Assembly: GCA_963978545.1 (NCBI GenBank)
Contig: OZ021724.1
Span: 25,967,933-26,031,932 of the forward strand
DNA: 64,000 bases
Direction: 5' to 3'
Origin: Linyphia triangularis
Lineage: Eukaryota > Arthropoda > Arachnida > Araneae > Linyphiidae
A model generated the notes under the pieces. That model was not told where the DNA came from, did no database searches, and worked only from the letters and a program-made list of their open reading frames with translations. The stretch's first letter is position 1. Every line of letters begins with the position of its first letter. The position numbers were made by a program, and so were the translations under genes. Of this stretch, positions 48,751 to 62,204 are shown piece by piece.

Positions 48751-49194
48751 GATATGTATCTCTTACTTTAAAACCAACCTAATAGGACTCTAAAACATAA
48801 TTCTTGAAATCAGAGAAGAACTTTTGTATTCTAAATAATAAGAAATCTACGACTATGGAATAGTATGTGTCTCTCTTATCATTTTACTGCTCTATTTCTC
48901 CGGTTTTTCTTTCTGTTTCCCTTCTCTCGTAAGTACATGACGTACTAGATCAATTTCCATATCACTTTACCTTTATGTATCGATTTTATTTGCGTGATGC
49001 CGATCTCTCCGTTTGATGAATGAATATCCGAGAAAAGAGAAATAGAAGGGGAGAGGGGGTGAAGTGATTTTCTGCATTATTAAGCGTCCATTCCGAAAAG
49101 GAGGTGCACGGAAGGCTCTTTTGTCACGAACCGCTGATACGTTCGTTTCTTACAAATATTTGACATACTCTACTGAATTTATATGTAAAGTTTC
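48751..49194. other. No recognised feature
   Basis: Mixed sequence with a purine-rich patch at 49030-49065 and no recognised gene. Confidence 0.4.
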
Positions 49195-49550
49195 AGTTTT
49201 TACTTTCAATTACCCATATGTTTATACAAGACAATGACAGTATTGTATTCGGTAAAAAAAATATCGATTTTTTAAAATTTCTACAAGTTTTGGAAGTACT
49301 GAGTTCAAAAAAGTTGTCAAGAAAAAATGTATGTCTGGTCAGTACAACTCTCAAATGGATTGACCGAAGATGTTCAACATTTGTATAAGGGTTAGTGGTG
49401 GCCATGTGATAAGTCATTAGGGTTTTTGTCAAAATTACGCATGCACAAAAGATAGCTGCAATTGAAGCTCGAACGAGTTAGATCAAAATCATTGTGATTA
49501 TGTCCTTAGACTTAGAGGTGTTCTAAACATTACATTTCAAAGATATCTTT
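49195..49550 (-). mobile_element. Family E copy, reverse orientation
   Basis: Reversed, it holds TTTAGAACACCTCTAAG, the CTTGGTTTTTGTC/ACCCTAATGACTTATCACAT-type block, GGCCACCACTAACCCTTATA and the 3' end ACATATGGGTAATTGAAAGT. The 79-codon minus frame in it is not a gene. Confidence 0.6.
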
Positions 49551-50750
49551 AAAAAAAAAAAAAAAAAAGATCCCAGCCACCATACTTTTGTCGTTGAATG
49601 TACTGAAGACGAAATATATGACATGTACAAAAATTATTTTAATTCATTAATTATGTTTAAATATTGCCTATGTCAACATTCGTATACTAACCGTTTAGGG
49701 TTTAGCATCGTGTCGAACATTAAATAAATTTCTACGTAATCACTTCATACAAACTTTAAAAAAAGTACCACTTTAAATTTTTTTTAATACACAGACTAGT
49801 TAATCTAAAGATGAATAGCACCCACTGAAAATATAAACTTATGTCGAATACGAGTTTAAACACGAAGTAAATGGTATAAATTTTCTAACAAAATTCCTTT
49901 TAGGCCAAGAAACCAATGGGGATTTTCCTTCTCTGGGTAACCGAAAAATTAGTGTAAAAATTTCACAGTAACCTTGTTCTCTAATGACCTGGCTCTACCT
50001 GGAATATGAGATAAGGTGCACGTTAACCCGAACCTCAGTTTCTCTTCTTATTTCTCGACGGGGCTTCTATACGGCTTCCGAAAGGAGGCTAAAAGGTTTC
50101 ACCGTTTAAATTAACCGATCGCCTACGAATTAGACTTCCATTCAGAAGACATTTCCTGTTAACACTCGTATAGTTCGCGTTCTGAACATAACACGCTGTT
50201 ATCATTTGAATGAAATACTTCTGCAGACGTGCGAATGCTTTATTTGTTTGAGATGTTTTTATGGAAATAAGAAACCCGATAAATTAAGCCATAACTTCGT
50301 TTACCTGCAACTTCCTGAAATTAGCGGTTTTTAAAAAGTCATTTTCCATCATTCTTGTAGCTTTCAATAATGCCAAATATTATTATATCTAAAAAAGACT
50401 AACTGGTTCGAACTGATTCTTTGTTATGCTAAAACTTACGATAAGAAACACAAACCAGGGATGACAGGGGGGGGGGGAGGGTTCGTCCGCTTCCCCCTGA
50501 AATAATTATCTTGGTGTTTTTTTCTGACATTCGTTTCTATTTAACATCACTATATTACAAAGATGATTGTTACTGTCTTAGAAACAGCGTTCTTGATTAT
50601 ACTTTTGCAACTTGTGGTACTACCAAATGAAACTTCCTACTAAATCACTGCAATGCAGAAACATTGTAAAATTCCGTACTTGGAATGCCAAAAAATTGTA
50701 AAGCCTTTTAAATGCTTAGACTTGCCAATATCTCTAGACATCGTCAATTG
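49551..50750. other. No recognised feature
   Basis: A run at 49552-49568 and a G11 run at about 50468. No gene seen. Confidence 0.45.
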
Positions 50751-50982
50751 AGGACTAGAAATGGAAAACGACGTAAGTACCAAAAAAAATCGTATATCTA
50801 TTTTTTTTACGGAAAAATTGTCTATGTGGAGAACACCTAAAGTGCGAACTTCAGTAGAAATAGTTCAAATTCAATCTGGTTCTTAGTTCTAGCCTTAGTA
50901 CCAGATGCGATTGTTTTTCATTTTTAGGATATCCTAAAAAATTTTCTTTTTTGGACTTGGGTCATTTTCCATTTCTAGTCCT
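50751..50982. mobile_element. Short TIR element (family G), copy 2
   Basis: Ends AGGACTAGAAATGGAAAACG and (reversed) AGGACTAGAAATGGAAAATG. In opposite orientation to the copy at 14287. AATT lies on both sides if one more G/C pair is counted as part of the ends (CAATT|GAGGACT...AGTCCTC|AATT), a possible 4-bp duplication. Confidence 0.7.
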
Positions 50983-53237
50983 CAATTCTAAATAGTTATT
51001 CTTCACTAGAGTGAAGACAGACTATCATAACATTTAAAATTATTTTGCCTATTAAAATAGAACAGATAGAAATTTTGTAGTTTTGTCAAGACAAATTGTA
51101 AAAAAATTGCGTAAAGTTGAGAAATAGGATACTTATGGGATCATTCCCTCGAAACATCCATTTTGCTGACCCATGTGTACAAAATCCATCATGAAGCATT
51201 TTGAGGAATATTTTTATTTTCTTTTTTAGTAGCTATCAATAGACAAACGAAATGCCTTTTAATAGTTTTTCCCCCTCATTTATCTTTCTGAAACCACGCT
51301 ATTAATATTGAAGTGTCATTATCATCCACTGTCACCTTTCCTGAATTTGGCTTTAATGTTCGATGTTTAGTGTATAAAAGGTAATGTATGTTTTTAATTT
51401 TTTTTTAATAAATGTCAAACATGCACTTCAATAACAAAAATATAAAGCCTTACCTTTAAAAATATCTTAAATAATATTACTGTGTTTTTTTAACTTTTCA
51501 CTAGCATTTTGTGAAATTGCTTTCAAATAGTTTTTACATCCTTTCTAAATCACTAAATGACACTATTGATTTAAATAACATGCTTTGGGTGTAGCAACCC
51601 TTTTTGGGTTGTGATTGAAATAATACTACTACTTATAAATATATTTATATATCTTAGTTAGAATTGCTGAAGCTTATTGTTAGTACAAATATTTTATTGT
51701 TGCCATTACCATCCTTAATCTTAATTAATTACATTAAATTATATTTTTTCTTATTATGTTATACATTCTTTTGTTAGATAAACTTATGTTTTAAATTTGC
51801 AATTTAAAAAAGCTATCAACCTTTACTTTGAGATTGGCTAAAATATGGTGAAATGTCAATACTATCTGCATAACTAAATTTTGATTACCTTAATTAATTT
51901 ATTCTTTAGTATTTTATTGATAGACTTTTAAATATTTGTTCTATCAGAATTTTCAGAGATTGATTTTATTTTGAGTGTATGTTTCATGTTGAGTATAAGA
52001 AAAAAAAAGAAAAAAAAAAGATTTACAAACATTTATTTTATTTGAAAAATTAAGTTGAAAATTAACTGTTTGGTGTATTTATCTTGTTATGACTGTTACA
52101 TAATTCTTGATAAAAAAAAACTTGGACAATGTAAAATTTATACGATTTCTTAATGCTTTAGGATGATACTTTCTGCCTAATTTACTAGTTTAAGAATAGT
52201 TATCTTTAACATAAAATGATATGTTTCATAAGCCATAGTTTTAAAAAAATGTAGTTCTCAACTTCCTAAAAGTTATCCTAGTGTACTTTAAATGAAATCT
52301 TTAAAATTAAGAAAATTGGTGAAGGTGAGAAGTGGAGGTTTTGGGAAAATGACTCATGTATCTAATAAATGAAGCTGCTCTAAAGATTTGTAATCGACAA
52401 ATTTTCACGTGTTGTCTGTCGTAATAAGCTTACTCCTTACATTAAAGCTAGTTGTTAATAATAAAAAAAAGTATTGTATAGCGCATGGCCACTTTAGTAT
52501 ACCCATCACGACTTTTTGGACAATGACTGTCGGCGTATAACAGATAAAAGGGTGGGTGGCAAAAAACTTTAGTGGACATTGTATATAAAATTTTAATACA
52601 GTATTATTTGAATAATTGTAGAATATATATTTTGAAAAGTGTATTTATTTTTCTATTCAATTTGAATTAATCGAAAAATATGTTTTCTCTTCATACATGC
52701 AATACGATATGTAATTAATGTTCTATAGTTTATGACATTAAGTATCCTCTTTCATAAAGTAAAGTAATCGAGTATAAAATCTGAGTTCTTTTAACCTTCT
52801 CTTTGAGACGGGAAGATTAAAATAAAAATGAAAGAAAAACACATTTAGGAGAGACGTCTCTTACTTTTTTTTCAGGTGTTTGCAAATCAAACAGTGTCCA
52901 TGTCTCAACTTTCTTTTTCTTAAGAATACAAAAAGTCTGACTCAGTCCAGACAGAATGAACTTTTACATTGATACAACCAGAACCACTTGAACCCTGGCT
53001 TTTTTTTTTTTTTTTTTTTTTTTTTTTTGGTACTCTTGTGTGAAAAGGAAGTGAGTAGAAAAAACATCTTGAGTTGTGATTTTGTAGGGTCTGTTGAGTT
53101 TTACAATGTATAGGAACATCTTTCTCTCATTCTTGTTATTATTTTATAAAATTGTGGAAAGAGAAATACACGTATTGAGAAAACTTTTGGAGTAGCTGAT
53201 ATAAAAAAAGCGTAAAATTGAGAGGCACATAAATATT
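50983..53237. other. No recognised feature; T28 run
   Basis: Very AT-rich. A T run lies at about 53001-53028. No supported gene. Confidence 0.5.
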
Positions 53238-53312
53238 AGGAGATAGTTTTGTTGGTAATACATAAATATTAATACTTGTATGAACTGTTTTTTACCAACA
53301 GAACTATCTCCT
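53238..53312. repeat. Inverted repeat, 21-nt arms
   Basis: AGGAGATAGTTTTGTTGGTA at 53238 pairs with TACCAACAGAACTATCTCCT ending at 53312, with one mismatch over 21 nt and a loop of 33 nt. Possibly a minimal MITE. Confidence 0.65.
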
Positions 53313-54909
53313 AGATTTTTATTATCTCACTAGGAAAGTTATTTTTTCGAGTTCCATATCATAAAGGTCAAAACGGAGACTCTTATAGGATCAATTTTAT
53401 GTTTAACTATCTGGAACATTCTGATGATCGGATCTAAATACACAGAAACTGCATGAACAATTTAATGGTATTTGATACAAAGTAGGTCCATAAATATTAA
53501 AAAATAGATACATTAAAGAAATGGAAAAATTATTTTTTTATTGTTAAAATGTTTTTTGGTTTAAAATTGAAATAAAATGGAAAGGATTTTCAATTTGTTA
53601 ATTTCTTTTATTTCTGAAATATATTTGAATATTTTACTTTCTAAACGTCAATTGATTGTTCGTTTTTATTCAATCTAAAGCAATAAAACTAATACAATAA
53701 AATAAATATATCTCGTATTGCATAAACATTGTATATATAGAGAGAGGTTTCCATAAATTATATAAATGCTTGTTATATAATTATTTCCGTATTATAAACT
53801 GCTTATTGGTTAAATGTTAACATAACTAAATCGCTAGATGCAAAAAAGGTGTACTGTCTTATTGAAAATCATATGACTATAATCCCATTTTGCATTTAAC
53901 CATTCAATTGCTATCTTACTTTTAATTAGTAATTTAGGTTTTAAAGCACTAATTTAATTTTTTAAAAATGTTGAGCTTACAAAATATTTTTACATACCTA
54001 TACAATGCCAAATATACTTTTACTTCAAATAAAGATCTGTTAAATAATATGAAACTAAACATTCAAAATGGGTTTTTGAAATTAGGCTCTTCGTTGTTGC
54101 TTCTAAAGTATTTTAGTTCTACCTCTGAAGCACATGCAAATTGTATAATGAAGTCATTCCGAAATACAATTTTTATTCTAATTAAAAAAAAAGCACTAAG
54201 ACACCGCAGTATATTTTCTACCATGTGTATTTGACGATTAATTGACAAACCTCTGAAAAAATTGGGTTCATTAACAAAAGAATACAGAAAAGGTCAAGAA
54301 ATTAAACACATAGAAAAAGTATCGCCTAAATGGTTTAACAATTAATATTAATAATCCTATATATTTTTTTAAATTTTAATATTAATTTACCTGAAGGAAA
54401 GTGATGTTTTATACTCGGCGACTGAAAGAGAGCCAGTTGGGTTTGTTTCAATTAACACTGAAATCTGAATTATTTCTTCGGACGTGTGAAATGTGAGTAC
54501 GAGGTAGGTATGCGGAAATAGAACCCCTGCCACCAGACCTCTGAGTAAGAAAATAATTGTGGAAGACTCCTGAATCATTAATAGAAACAACTTCCGTGCC
54601 TTCTTCCTGATGGAAATCTTCTCCTATCATTTGGATGACAAATTCATTCACAAATAAAGTGAAATTAGTAGCATATTATAAATAGGGAGATTGATAGTTA
54701 GTATTTTCAAGAGTATGAGAAATTGAAAAGGAAGTTATTTTAGAATAAAATGGCAACTTTAAATATTTTAAGGGCTAGGTTTGGCGTTTGGATTCTTTTG
54801 TGTATGGGTCAATCCATGTCTTATTAACAACTAGACAAGCACAAATTGTAACTCGAAATCATCTGAATTTTGTTTGCTTTCTGGAATATGAGACTGCAAA
54901 AATTTATTC

Positions 54910-54943
<34 letters not shown>

Positions 54944-55453
54944 GGAGAGAGATTGACAGTTTTTTCATTAGAAATGGAAACTCTTTAGCCGCCTTATTTA
55001 GAGTAACTAGTTAAATTTCATATCGTAAGAAAGTTTTTTATTTAACATGTATGCTTTTTTATATTATATATCAAGGCAAATTTATTTTTTATTTTCATTG
55101 TATAAAAAATGTGTATACAAAACATGTAAATGTCCTATAGGGACTACCATGTGATGTTTAAGTACGAAATTGTTAGAAAAAATATTTTTTTGTAAACTTT
55201 ACTACAGTCAGTAAGGATTTCTCTAGTGAAATACGTTACTTTTTTTCATTTAATTTATTTTGTAATGTTATTAGGTATGATCTACAATTCAGTTTATAAG
55301 ACAAGGAACTCCATAATCTGACTATTTGGTAACTTTTTGAAGTCATTGAAATATGATTGAAATATATTATTTGTTAATTTTTTCCATGAAATGAACTTAA
55401 TTTGACATGAAAATTCCCATACATAAAACGAAATATGACTCATATATGAATAA
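53313..55453. other. No recognised feature; A25 run
   Basis: Contains an A run at about 54916-54940. Minus frames at 54387-54651 overlap, and one ends at a donor-like CAG|GTAAAT at about 54385-54393, but there is no second supporting signal. Confidence 0.35.
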
Positions 55454-55566
55454 ATCCCATATAGCGCACATCCTCCCAGAGAGGTCAATATGAAGTCCCC
55501 ATTCATGTCCGTGACACCGAATGACTTCCTAGGGATCCCTATGGGAGGATGTGTACTATATGGGAT
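55454..55566. mobile_element. Palindromic-end MITE, 113 bp
   Basis: ATCCCATATAGCGCACATCC at the left and, reversed, ATCCCATATAGTACACATCC at the right form 25-bp inverted repeats with two mismatches, both ending TCCCA. About 63 bp lies between them. It directly precedes the truncated hAT MITE. Confidence 0.7.
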
Positions 55567-55571
55567 GTAAT

Positions 55572-55935
55572 TAAAGGTCGTCGATATATCGATACGACGA
55601 TATTTGTATCGATATTTTGAAAAAAATATTGATAAAAGTCATTGATATATCGATATTTTCAAACATTATTAGTTTTTCTGATGATCGTTTTGTAGTTCCA
55701 TGTGTTTTTTCGATTTTCTTTATTTCCTTTTCAAAACTAAATTTTGGACTTGGCTGAGAAACAGCTAAAATGACACCAATATTCAATATTTTGCCATACT
55801 TTTAAAAGCTATTGAAAAGTATCTAAATTTTTCTCAAAATCACTGCTCCAATTAAGCTAAAATATACCTTTTTTTTAATAATAGATTCATCTCAGTTGGA
55901 AAAGTAGTAACCTTACAAAAAGAAATAAAAAATAT
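55572..55935. mobile_element. hAT-type MITE, truncated second copy
   Basis: Starts TAAAGGTCGTCGATATATCG and follows, in reverse, the right two thirds of the element at 16936-17498 (shared CATG(T/C)GTTTTTTCGATTTTC, AAATTTTGGACTTGGCTGAG and CAATTAAGCTAAAATATACC-like blocks). The other terminus is absent. Confidence 0.75.
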
Positions 55936-57957
55936 CGTGCTTTAGCGGCTAATTTGTGTGAAGTGAAAATCTGTTAGAATTTTATTCAATTTGCGTCTGG
56001 TGCTAATCTCCCCCAGAGTTAACGTGATAAATTTGCTCTTCTGCATCTGCATTCCCAGTTTCACTGTCACAGAACACTTTTGTTTTTACTTTACGACTTG
56101 CATTTTAATATATATATATATATATGAATACATTTTTTATTGTATTAATTACCTTAAAAAATATAAATAAAAGTATAATTATCAATAAGTAAATACATTA
56201 TCAGTTAGCCATTTTTTTCAGATAGATGAGGTATTTTGAAACAGATTGAAAATAAATCCTAAAAAATCCAATTTTTATCATTAATGTGAACATATAATGA
56301 TGTGTATAGAATGAGTAATCTTTGAGAAAAAAGCCGCATAGTCATTGAAATGCTTAAGTTCAAAGAATTCCCATCTTCTGAATTCAACGAGAAGGAAGAA
56401 AAATTTAGTGTTTAAAGAAGGAAGCTAATAACGTTGTAAGACCCCCCACAATGCAATACGCGCACTGAACTACGTTGGAAGCATTCATTCAAAAATTCAA
56501 ATTACTGGGTTGTTTTCTGAGACTATTTGAAAACTAATAAATGTTTTTCGAACTACACATAAACCTTTAAGAGAAAAGCTATTACTGTGTTTAATTTGAA
56601 GTAGGCAAGACAGAAGGCCCTTTCAGAGAAAATTTCTTTGGGATCATTATTTTTCACAACCAGCCTTTATTTACGTTTGCTTAGACGCCCTATCCACTTT
56701 CTTAAGGAAAAACAAAATTTCAATAAATTCGTCGGTTTGCTTTGAACTTTTTGATAAGTTTGCTCTTTAATACAGCACTCGACGTTCAATAGCTTTCTGA
56801 ATATGCTAAACTCCTGAAGTTTTCTCCGAAAAAAATATCTAAATATGCAATCACCTAGTAAAATTAATAAAGTTTTTGCTAATACTTTAATTAGTTTTAG
56901 CGAGACACTACCGTTATGACCGTTTTATTTTATGAAAACTCATATTGCAATATGTAACCATATTTTTAGACGATTTAAAGTTCTTAACAAAAAGTAATTT
57001 TTGCTTAGTGTCAATGATCTTTGCTTTCAAGATAATTGCGTGTATGACATGTTTCCGGATGTTATGTGCAATTTGAAAAACAATAATATGTATTTTCTTT
57101 AAAAACATTAAAAAAAGTTCTATGTATTGAAATGTAGTGGATTTTTTTTTTTTTTGGTATTAATTACAATTTTATCAAACATTTCCTGGGTGTTTAAGGG
57201 CTATATTTCCCCTAAATGATTTTTGCTGCGAAGTTCTAAATTCTCAAATAAGTTTTTGAAATATTTGAGATAACTTGCGAAATAATTGTGTGGTTTTCCT
57301 GGATATTTCAGACACTGGAAACCATTTACAACAAGTTATGTTTTCGGACAAAAACTTTTTATTCAAATAGCTGCAACGGATTTTGTAAAATCCCAATTTA
57401 TTTGACTTAAAGCACATTCTTGGATTTTAAATTTAGTAATAGAACCTAACATAAAATTATTTAAATATTAATCAAAGTGTATAATTTAAGTCTAGTTAGT
57501 AGTTCTCAAGAAATATGCTGACGTATATGTCACTCTCGTTTTTAAAAGTCTATTAAAAATAAATTATTTTAAATAACAATATCAATATCACATTTATGAG
57601 CAAGAGGAATGTTAAATAAATAATTCTGATCCAAATAAAATAATTGTTTCCAAGACAAATATTTCAAATCAGAACGTTATTTGAATAGGAAACAAACTAT
57701 ACTTAAATAGTATGAAAGAAGATACGATAATGTTAAAAGAAAAAAAAAATATTGTCAGCAATACATATGTTCGTGCTCTGTATAAATATTAAAATAACAT
57801 TTAAAAATTTTTATTAAAAATTATTTACAATTTGTACTGATAAAAATATTCTTACAGGCACTATTATATAAAGTCAGTCTTAACACGTAAGACGAACTTT
57901 TGTTGTCCATCCTCATTATCATCATCACCAACATGATAATTACTACAGTTGTTTTTA
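55936..57957. other. No recognised feature
   Basis: AT-rich; a short (TA)9 tract at 56109-56126. No supported gene. Confidence 0.5.
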
Positions 57958-58241
57958 CTGTTTATTATTATTATTGTTATTGATATTGTTATAAATTTTT
58001 TATTATTCTTGTTCTTATTATCGTTATTGTTCTTATTATCGTCATTATTATAATTATGTTTTATTATTAATATTATTATTATTATCATTATTATTATCAT
58101 CATTATCATTGTTATCGTTATTATTATAATATATGTAACCTATTGTTATAATTTTTATCAATATTTTAACTTTTATCATTATTTTAATTATTATTATTGT
58201 TATTGTTAGTATCGTTATAATTTTTATTATTATTTTTATTG

Positions 58242-58296
<55 letters not shown>

Positions 58297-58620
58297 CATC
58301 ATTATTATTATTATTTTATTATTATTATTTATTATTATTATTTATTATTATTATTATCGTTATAATTTGTATTATTAATATCATCATTATTATTATTACT
58401 ATCGTTATCATCATCATCATCATTATTATTTTTATTATTCTTATTACTATTTTATTATTTTTATTTTTTAAACTTTTTTTATTATTTTTATTGTCATTAT
58501 TATTATTATCGTTATAATTTTATTATTATCAACATCATCACTATTATTATTATTTTATTATTATCAACATCATCACTATTATTGTTATTTTATTATTATC
58601 AATATTTAAAGTTGTTTCAT
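57958..58620. repeat. (ATT)n/(ATC)n trinucleotide microsatellite, about 660 bp
   Basis: Interrupted TTA/ATT repeats with ATC variants, purest at 58246-58295. Ile/Asn and Leu-rich open frames on both strands arise from the repeat and are not genes. A CATCATCACTATTATT motif is duplicated at 58533 and 58567. Confidence 0.95.
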
Positions 58621-58745
58621 AATTATAGTTATTATCTACTGCCAAACATTGAGCAAACTTGTACAGTGCATTTCAACTCCGTTTCTCATTCATGCGTCCT
58701 ACTGAATAGGCATCTGCAAGCACAAACACCTGATGTAATAATTAC

Positions 58746-58896
58746 GGGAAGATCTCCCTCTCAGTGGAATTCGACATAATAAGCAGTTCAAAAAACGGGC
58801 CTTGATTTTCGTGAGGGTCACTCGGCAGTTGGGAAAGAACAAACGAGTCTGTAGAACGGCTATCCTTCGATTCTGGAAGCACCCCACCCTCCAAGT
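58746..58896 (-). CDS. Possible exon of an unrecognised gene
   Basis: On the minus strand a polypyrimidine stretch and AG (TTTTCCCTTTGTTTCAG, 58897-58913) precede a 151-bp segment. One frame of it reads LEGGVLPESKDSRSTDSFVL, SQLPSDPHENQGPFFELLIM and SNSTEREIF, followed by a weak donor G|GTAATT-like site (CCC|GTAATT). GC is near 47 percent, higher than the background. A second frame is also open, so coding is not shown. There is no known domain; the composition suits a disordered segment. Confidence 0.25.
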
Positions 58897-58913
58897 CTGA
58901 AACAAAGGGAAAA

Positions 58914-60417
58914 GGCGACTGCTGCCGTTTTCGCGCCTTCATTCATTACTCGGAGAATCAAGGAAAAAGAATCCTTTGTTGTTGGCCTTCTCTGATCAAT
59001 CGCAGGAGAAAAAAAAAGGGCTTTGGGAAGATAGACATTGGCCGTTTCATGAACCGCGTGTCATTGTATATGAGTGGAGATGGGTGAGTCTGGCGAGGCG
59101 TGTAGACTATCTTTATTACAAGCCACCTCTTCAAATGGTCATCTTCTAACTATAAACGGTTTTCCGATTCTCATGATTGACATCTAACTGGTGCTTCAAG
59201 CAATTGTGCGCTAGTCATTAAACTTGGTCTTTTGTGAGGTTGGAGTTTTTCGGACATTTTAAATGTGAGAGGTTTTTTAAGAAGTGATTTAGAGTTGTGT
59301 TTTCTTATATGTTTCATTCTTAGAATTTGAACTATACTAATAAGGAAATGCATGAATAGTAAGCTGAGTTCTTCTGCTTAAAAACATCAACAACAACAAA
59401 ATATCCAGTTTTACTTTACACGTATTCGTGGCTTTTGTAGGTTTAATATGATCTTTTTGATGTGAGTGTTTCTGCCATAGTAGTAAATAAATTACGACTG
59501 TAAGTTTATTTTAAATAAAATAACAATGTAATTTATAAATGAAGAAAACATGGAAATGTTGTGTAATGATGTGGAGTTTGAATTTCCCAACCATAAAATG
59601 ATGCTTTAAGAAACCTTTCGAAAGTTACTTTTCATAAAATATAAATAGGTCGTTTACCTTTAATTCCAAGAAATATTAAAAGTAGTTAAATTTAACATTT
59701 GAATGACAATTTTTAAACATCAAATTGTTTCTTTCTTCAAATCAGGTTTTTCTGACTTCTTTACTACATATGTATATATACTTGAATTGAGGTATCTAAA
59801 AATAAGCGCCACCTATGCTACAACTCCATTCCTAGGTATTTCATTTCCCCGGGTCAAACTAATTTTCTTGATAAAACAAACCTTTTTACAGAGGTAATTT
59901 ACAATAAAACAATGCTATATATATAATGGAGATCATTACAGGTCACGTATAGGTAGTTTCAACAGCATCAACAGCAAGCAAAATCTGGAATTTTTTGTAT
60001 CAGTGCTCTCAAACACTTTAATTTATTTCATGCAAACTTTGAATTGTGTTTAATTTGGATTGTATCTATTCAAAATTACGTTTAACTCTGTGATTAAAAG
60101 TACTTTAATGTATTAGCACCTCCACAGGAGCTTAGATTGATTTCTCTTATTTTAGTGATATTTAAATAAAAAGTATTACTAAAATATTTTCAAGAAGTAC
60201 CGTAATTGCACAATTTTTTTTTTTATAGAAAAATTTGTTAGACAAATTTGAAATTTTACTGCAAAATATATAATTTGAATCTTTAAATAAAAATAAAAAT
60301 TTTAAGTAAATGAATTTTGAAATCTTGTACAGTTAAGTATTCCTTAGTATAGAAAAAATTATTAGCATGAGAAAACAAGCTTTTAATCCTTGATTAATCG
60401 TGCGACCTTTTGTCACG
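58914..60417. other. No gene recognised
   Basis: 58914-59150 is unusually GC-rich for the window and looks unique. Beyond it the sequence is AT-rich with unrecognised frames of 60-64 codons. Confidence 0.35.
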
Positions 60418-60660
60418 CGGTTAGTCGCGTGGGGGGAAAAATGTCTCTCAAATTCAAAATGTTCGTGCATACCATTTAATTCGTGACCAAATATCAAAGT
60501 AAGAGGGTATTTTAATTAAAAGCACAACATTATTGAACAGAATAAAGTAAAAATTAAATATTTAAAAAATAACTTGAAAAAAACTGTAAGATGTTTGATA
60601 ATGGGTTGCCATCTTGGAGAAAATAATTGTGGGGGACATTTGTCAACCGCGCGACTAACA
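60418..60660. mobile_element. Possible short TIR element
   Basis: GGTTAGTCGCGTGGGG at the left and, reversed, TGTTAGTCGCGCGGTTGAC at the right share GTTAGTCGCG in opposite orientation. Both are followed inward by AAATGTC(T/C)C, spaced differently. No target duplication was found. Confidence 0.4.
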
Positions 60661-61699
60661 AAGAGTTAAATTAAGTTATACGCACACTTCAAACATATAT
60701 CTAAGAATTTTATTTTATTTTTTAACCCATGAAATTTTTTATTTTATAAAATTGTTAAAAATTAAATGTATTAATGTAATTAATTCAAAGTAGTCTGAAT
60801 GAAAAAATTCCTAAAATAGATTCGTTATTATAATCCTAGTAATATTTAGTGTCACAATGTTTTTATTAATCAATATTTTTGCTAGTTTCTGATTTTATTA
60901 TTTTTTGGACAAGCGCGAGAAAATGTGTAGATTTTTCTGGTCAAGTCATAAATTTTATAATTACCTCCTTCAAAAAGTAATTAATTTGAAAGCGAATAAG
61001 TTATTGTTCCTTTATTAGTACATTTTGAATTCCAAGCGTTCTCTATTTGCGAACGTTATTGGCAAAAACATATTTTTCACTCTTCAGGACCAATTCGTTA
61101 GCATTTAAATCATTACAAATTTAGCACTGCAATAACACACAAATGCAGGCTACTTTTGTCATCTAGAAAGTTCAGGTTACTTTGGGAAGAATTTTATATA
61201 AAATTTGTTTGGAATACTTCCAAGTACCTCTTTCTGCACAAAAAAAAAACAATAAAAAAAAAAAAAAAAAAAACCCTTTTTAAAAAATTATAATTTCTTA
61301 TTAGAAATTATCTATTTTAACTCTAAAAAGTTATTTTATTATTTTCCAATGGAATACTAATCAAAATAAATGCAGCTGCTTGAATATTCAAATAATATAT
61401 TCGTTTACATTTACAATAATTTTTTTAACTAATTAGATTTCTTTCAGATAAACTAATTACGTAGACTTTAATTTAGTTAACTATTTGGTTTAAATGTAAT
61501 TTATTACCACAATCTGAATGTTTTTGAGCATAACCGCATTGCAAAATAAAGTATTTCGAATTAATATAAATAATTATGAAAAAATACTAATCCATAAAAA
61601 CTAAGTTTCTATTACAATTATTTTATATGTATTGTCAACTTTTACGTGTAATTGTGGAACTTATTTAAGCGATCGAGTTTTCACAATGTTTGACCACTA
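60661..61699. other. No recognised feature
   Basis: AT-rich; A run at 61255-61273. Confidence 0.5.
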
Positions 61700-62175
61700 C
61701 GAAGAAAAAACCATTGAGTGTCAAACTGCTCATAGCTTGAGTGCCAAATTCGCCAACGAGTCTATCTAACTAGTGAATCCAACAATGAGTCGTTTGGATA
61801 ACGGCTAGTAAGTTAATTAGCTCACACTAGAGTTTTTCCACCACAAATAAAATAGAAGTTATTTAAAAGCATTAAAAAAATGGTAGGTTTTTCTTATCAT
61901 AAGTCGTTAACAGAGGAAAGTTTGAGTCGTTAAATATCTACAAATTATATATACTTGATTATGGTTGGGTATCTGAATCAAATGTAAGGCAATAGAAACG
62001 TGTGAAAAACGGACTTTTAGTGATAGTCCCATAACTTGATAGAATGTATTGTCGTCGACAACGAGTCTATCTGTTAAGATTCATCTCGATTGTATGACAG
62101 CAATTGACTTAACTAACCTTTCGAATATTTTCCCGCCACACGCACGAATAAATAAGGGATTTAAAAAGGACTTTA
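61700..62175. mobile_element. Two partial, diverged family T related copies in tandem
   Basis: 61700-61880 holds CAACGAGTCTATCTAACTAG and GGATAACGGCTAGTAAGTTA. 62000-62175 holds CTTTTAGTGATAGTCCCATA, ACAACGAGTCTATCTGTTAA and ends AATAAGGGATTTAAAAA. Both match the right-hand part of family T in the same order, so either two insertions or one local duplication. Confidence 0.55.
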
Positions 62176-62204
62176 AACTTGGAATTCCATTTGATTCTTG
62201 AGTT

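Noticed and set aside
57864..58517. Ile/Asn/Leu-rich open frames on both strands
   Set aside because: They arise from the ATT-type microsatellite.
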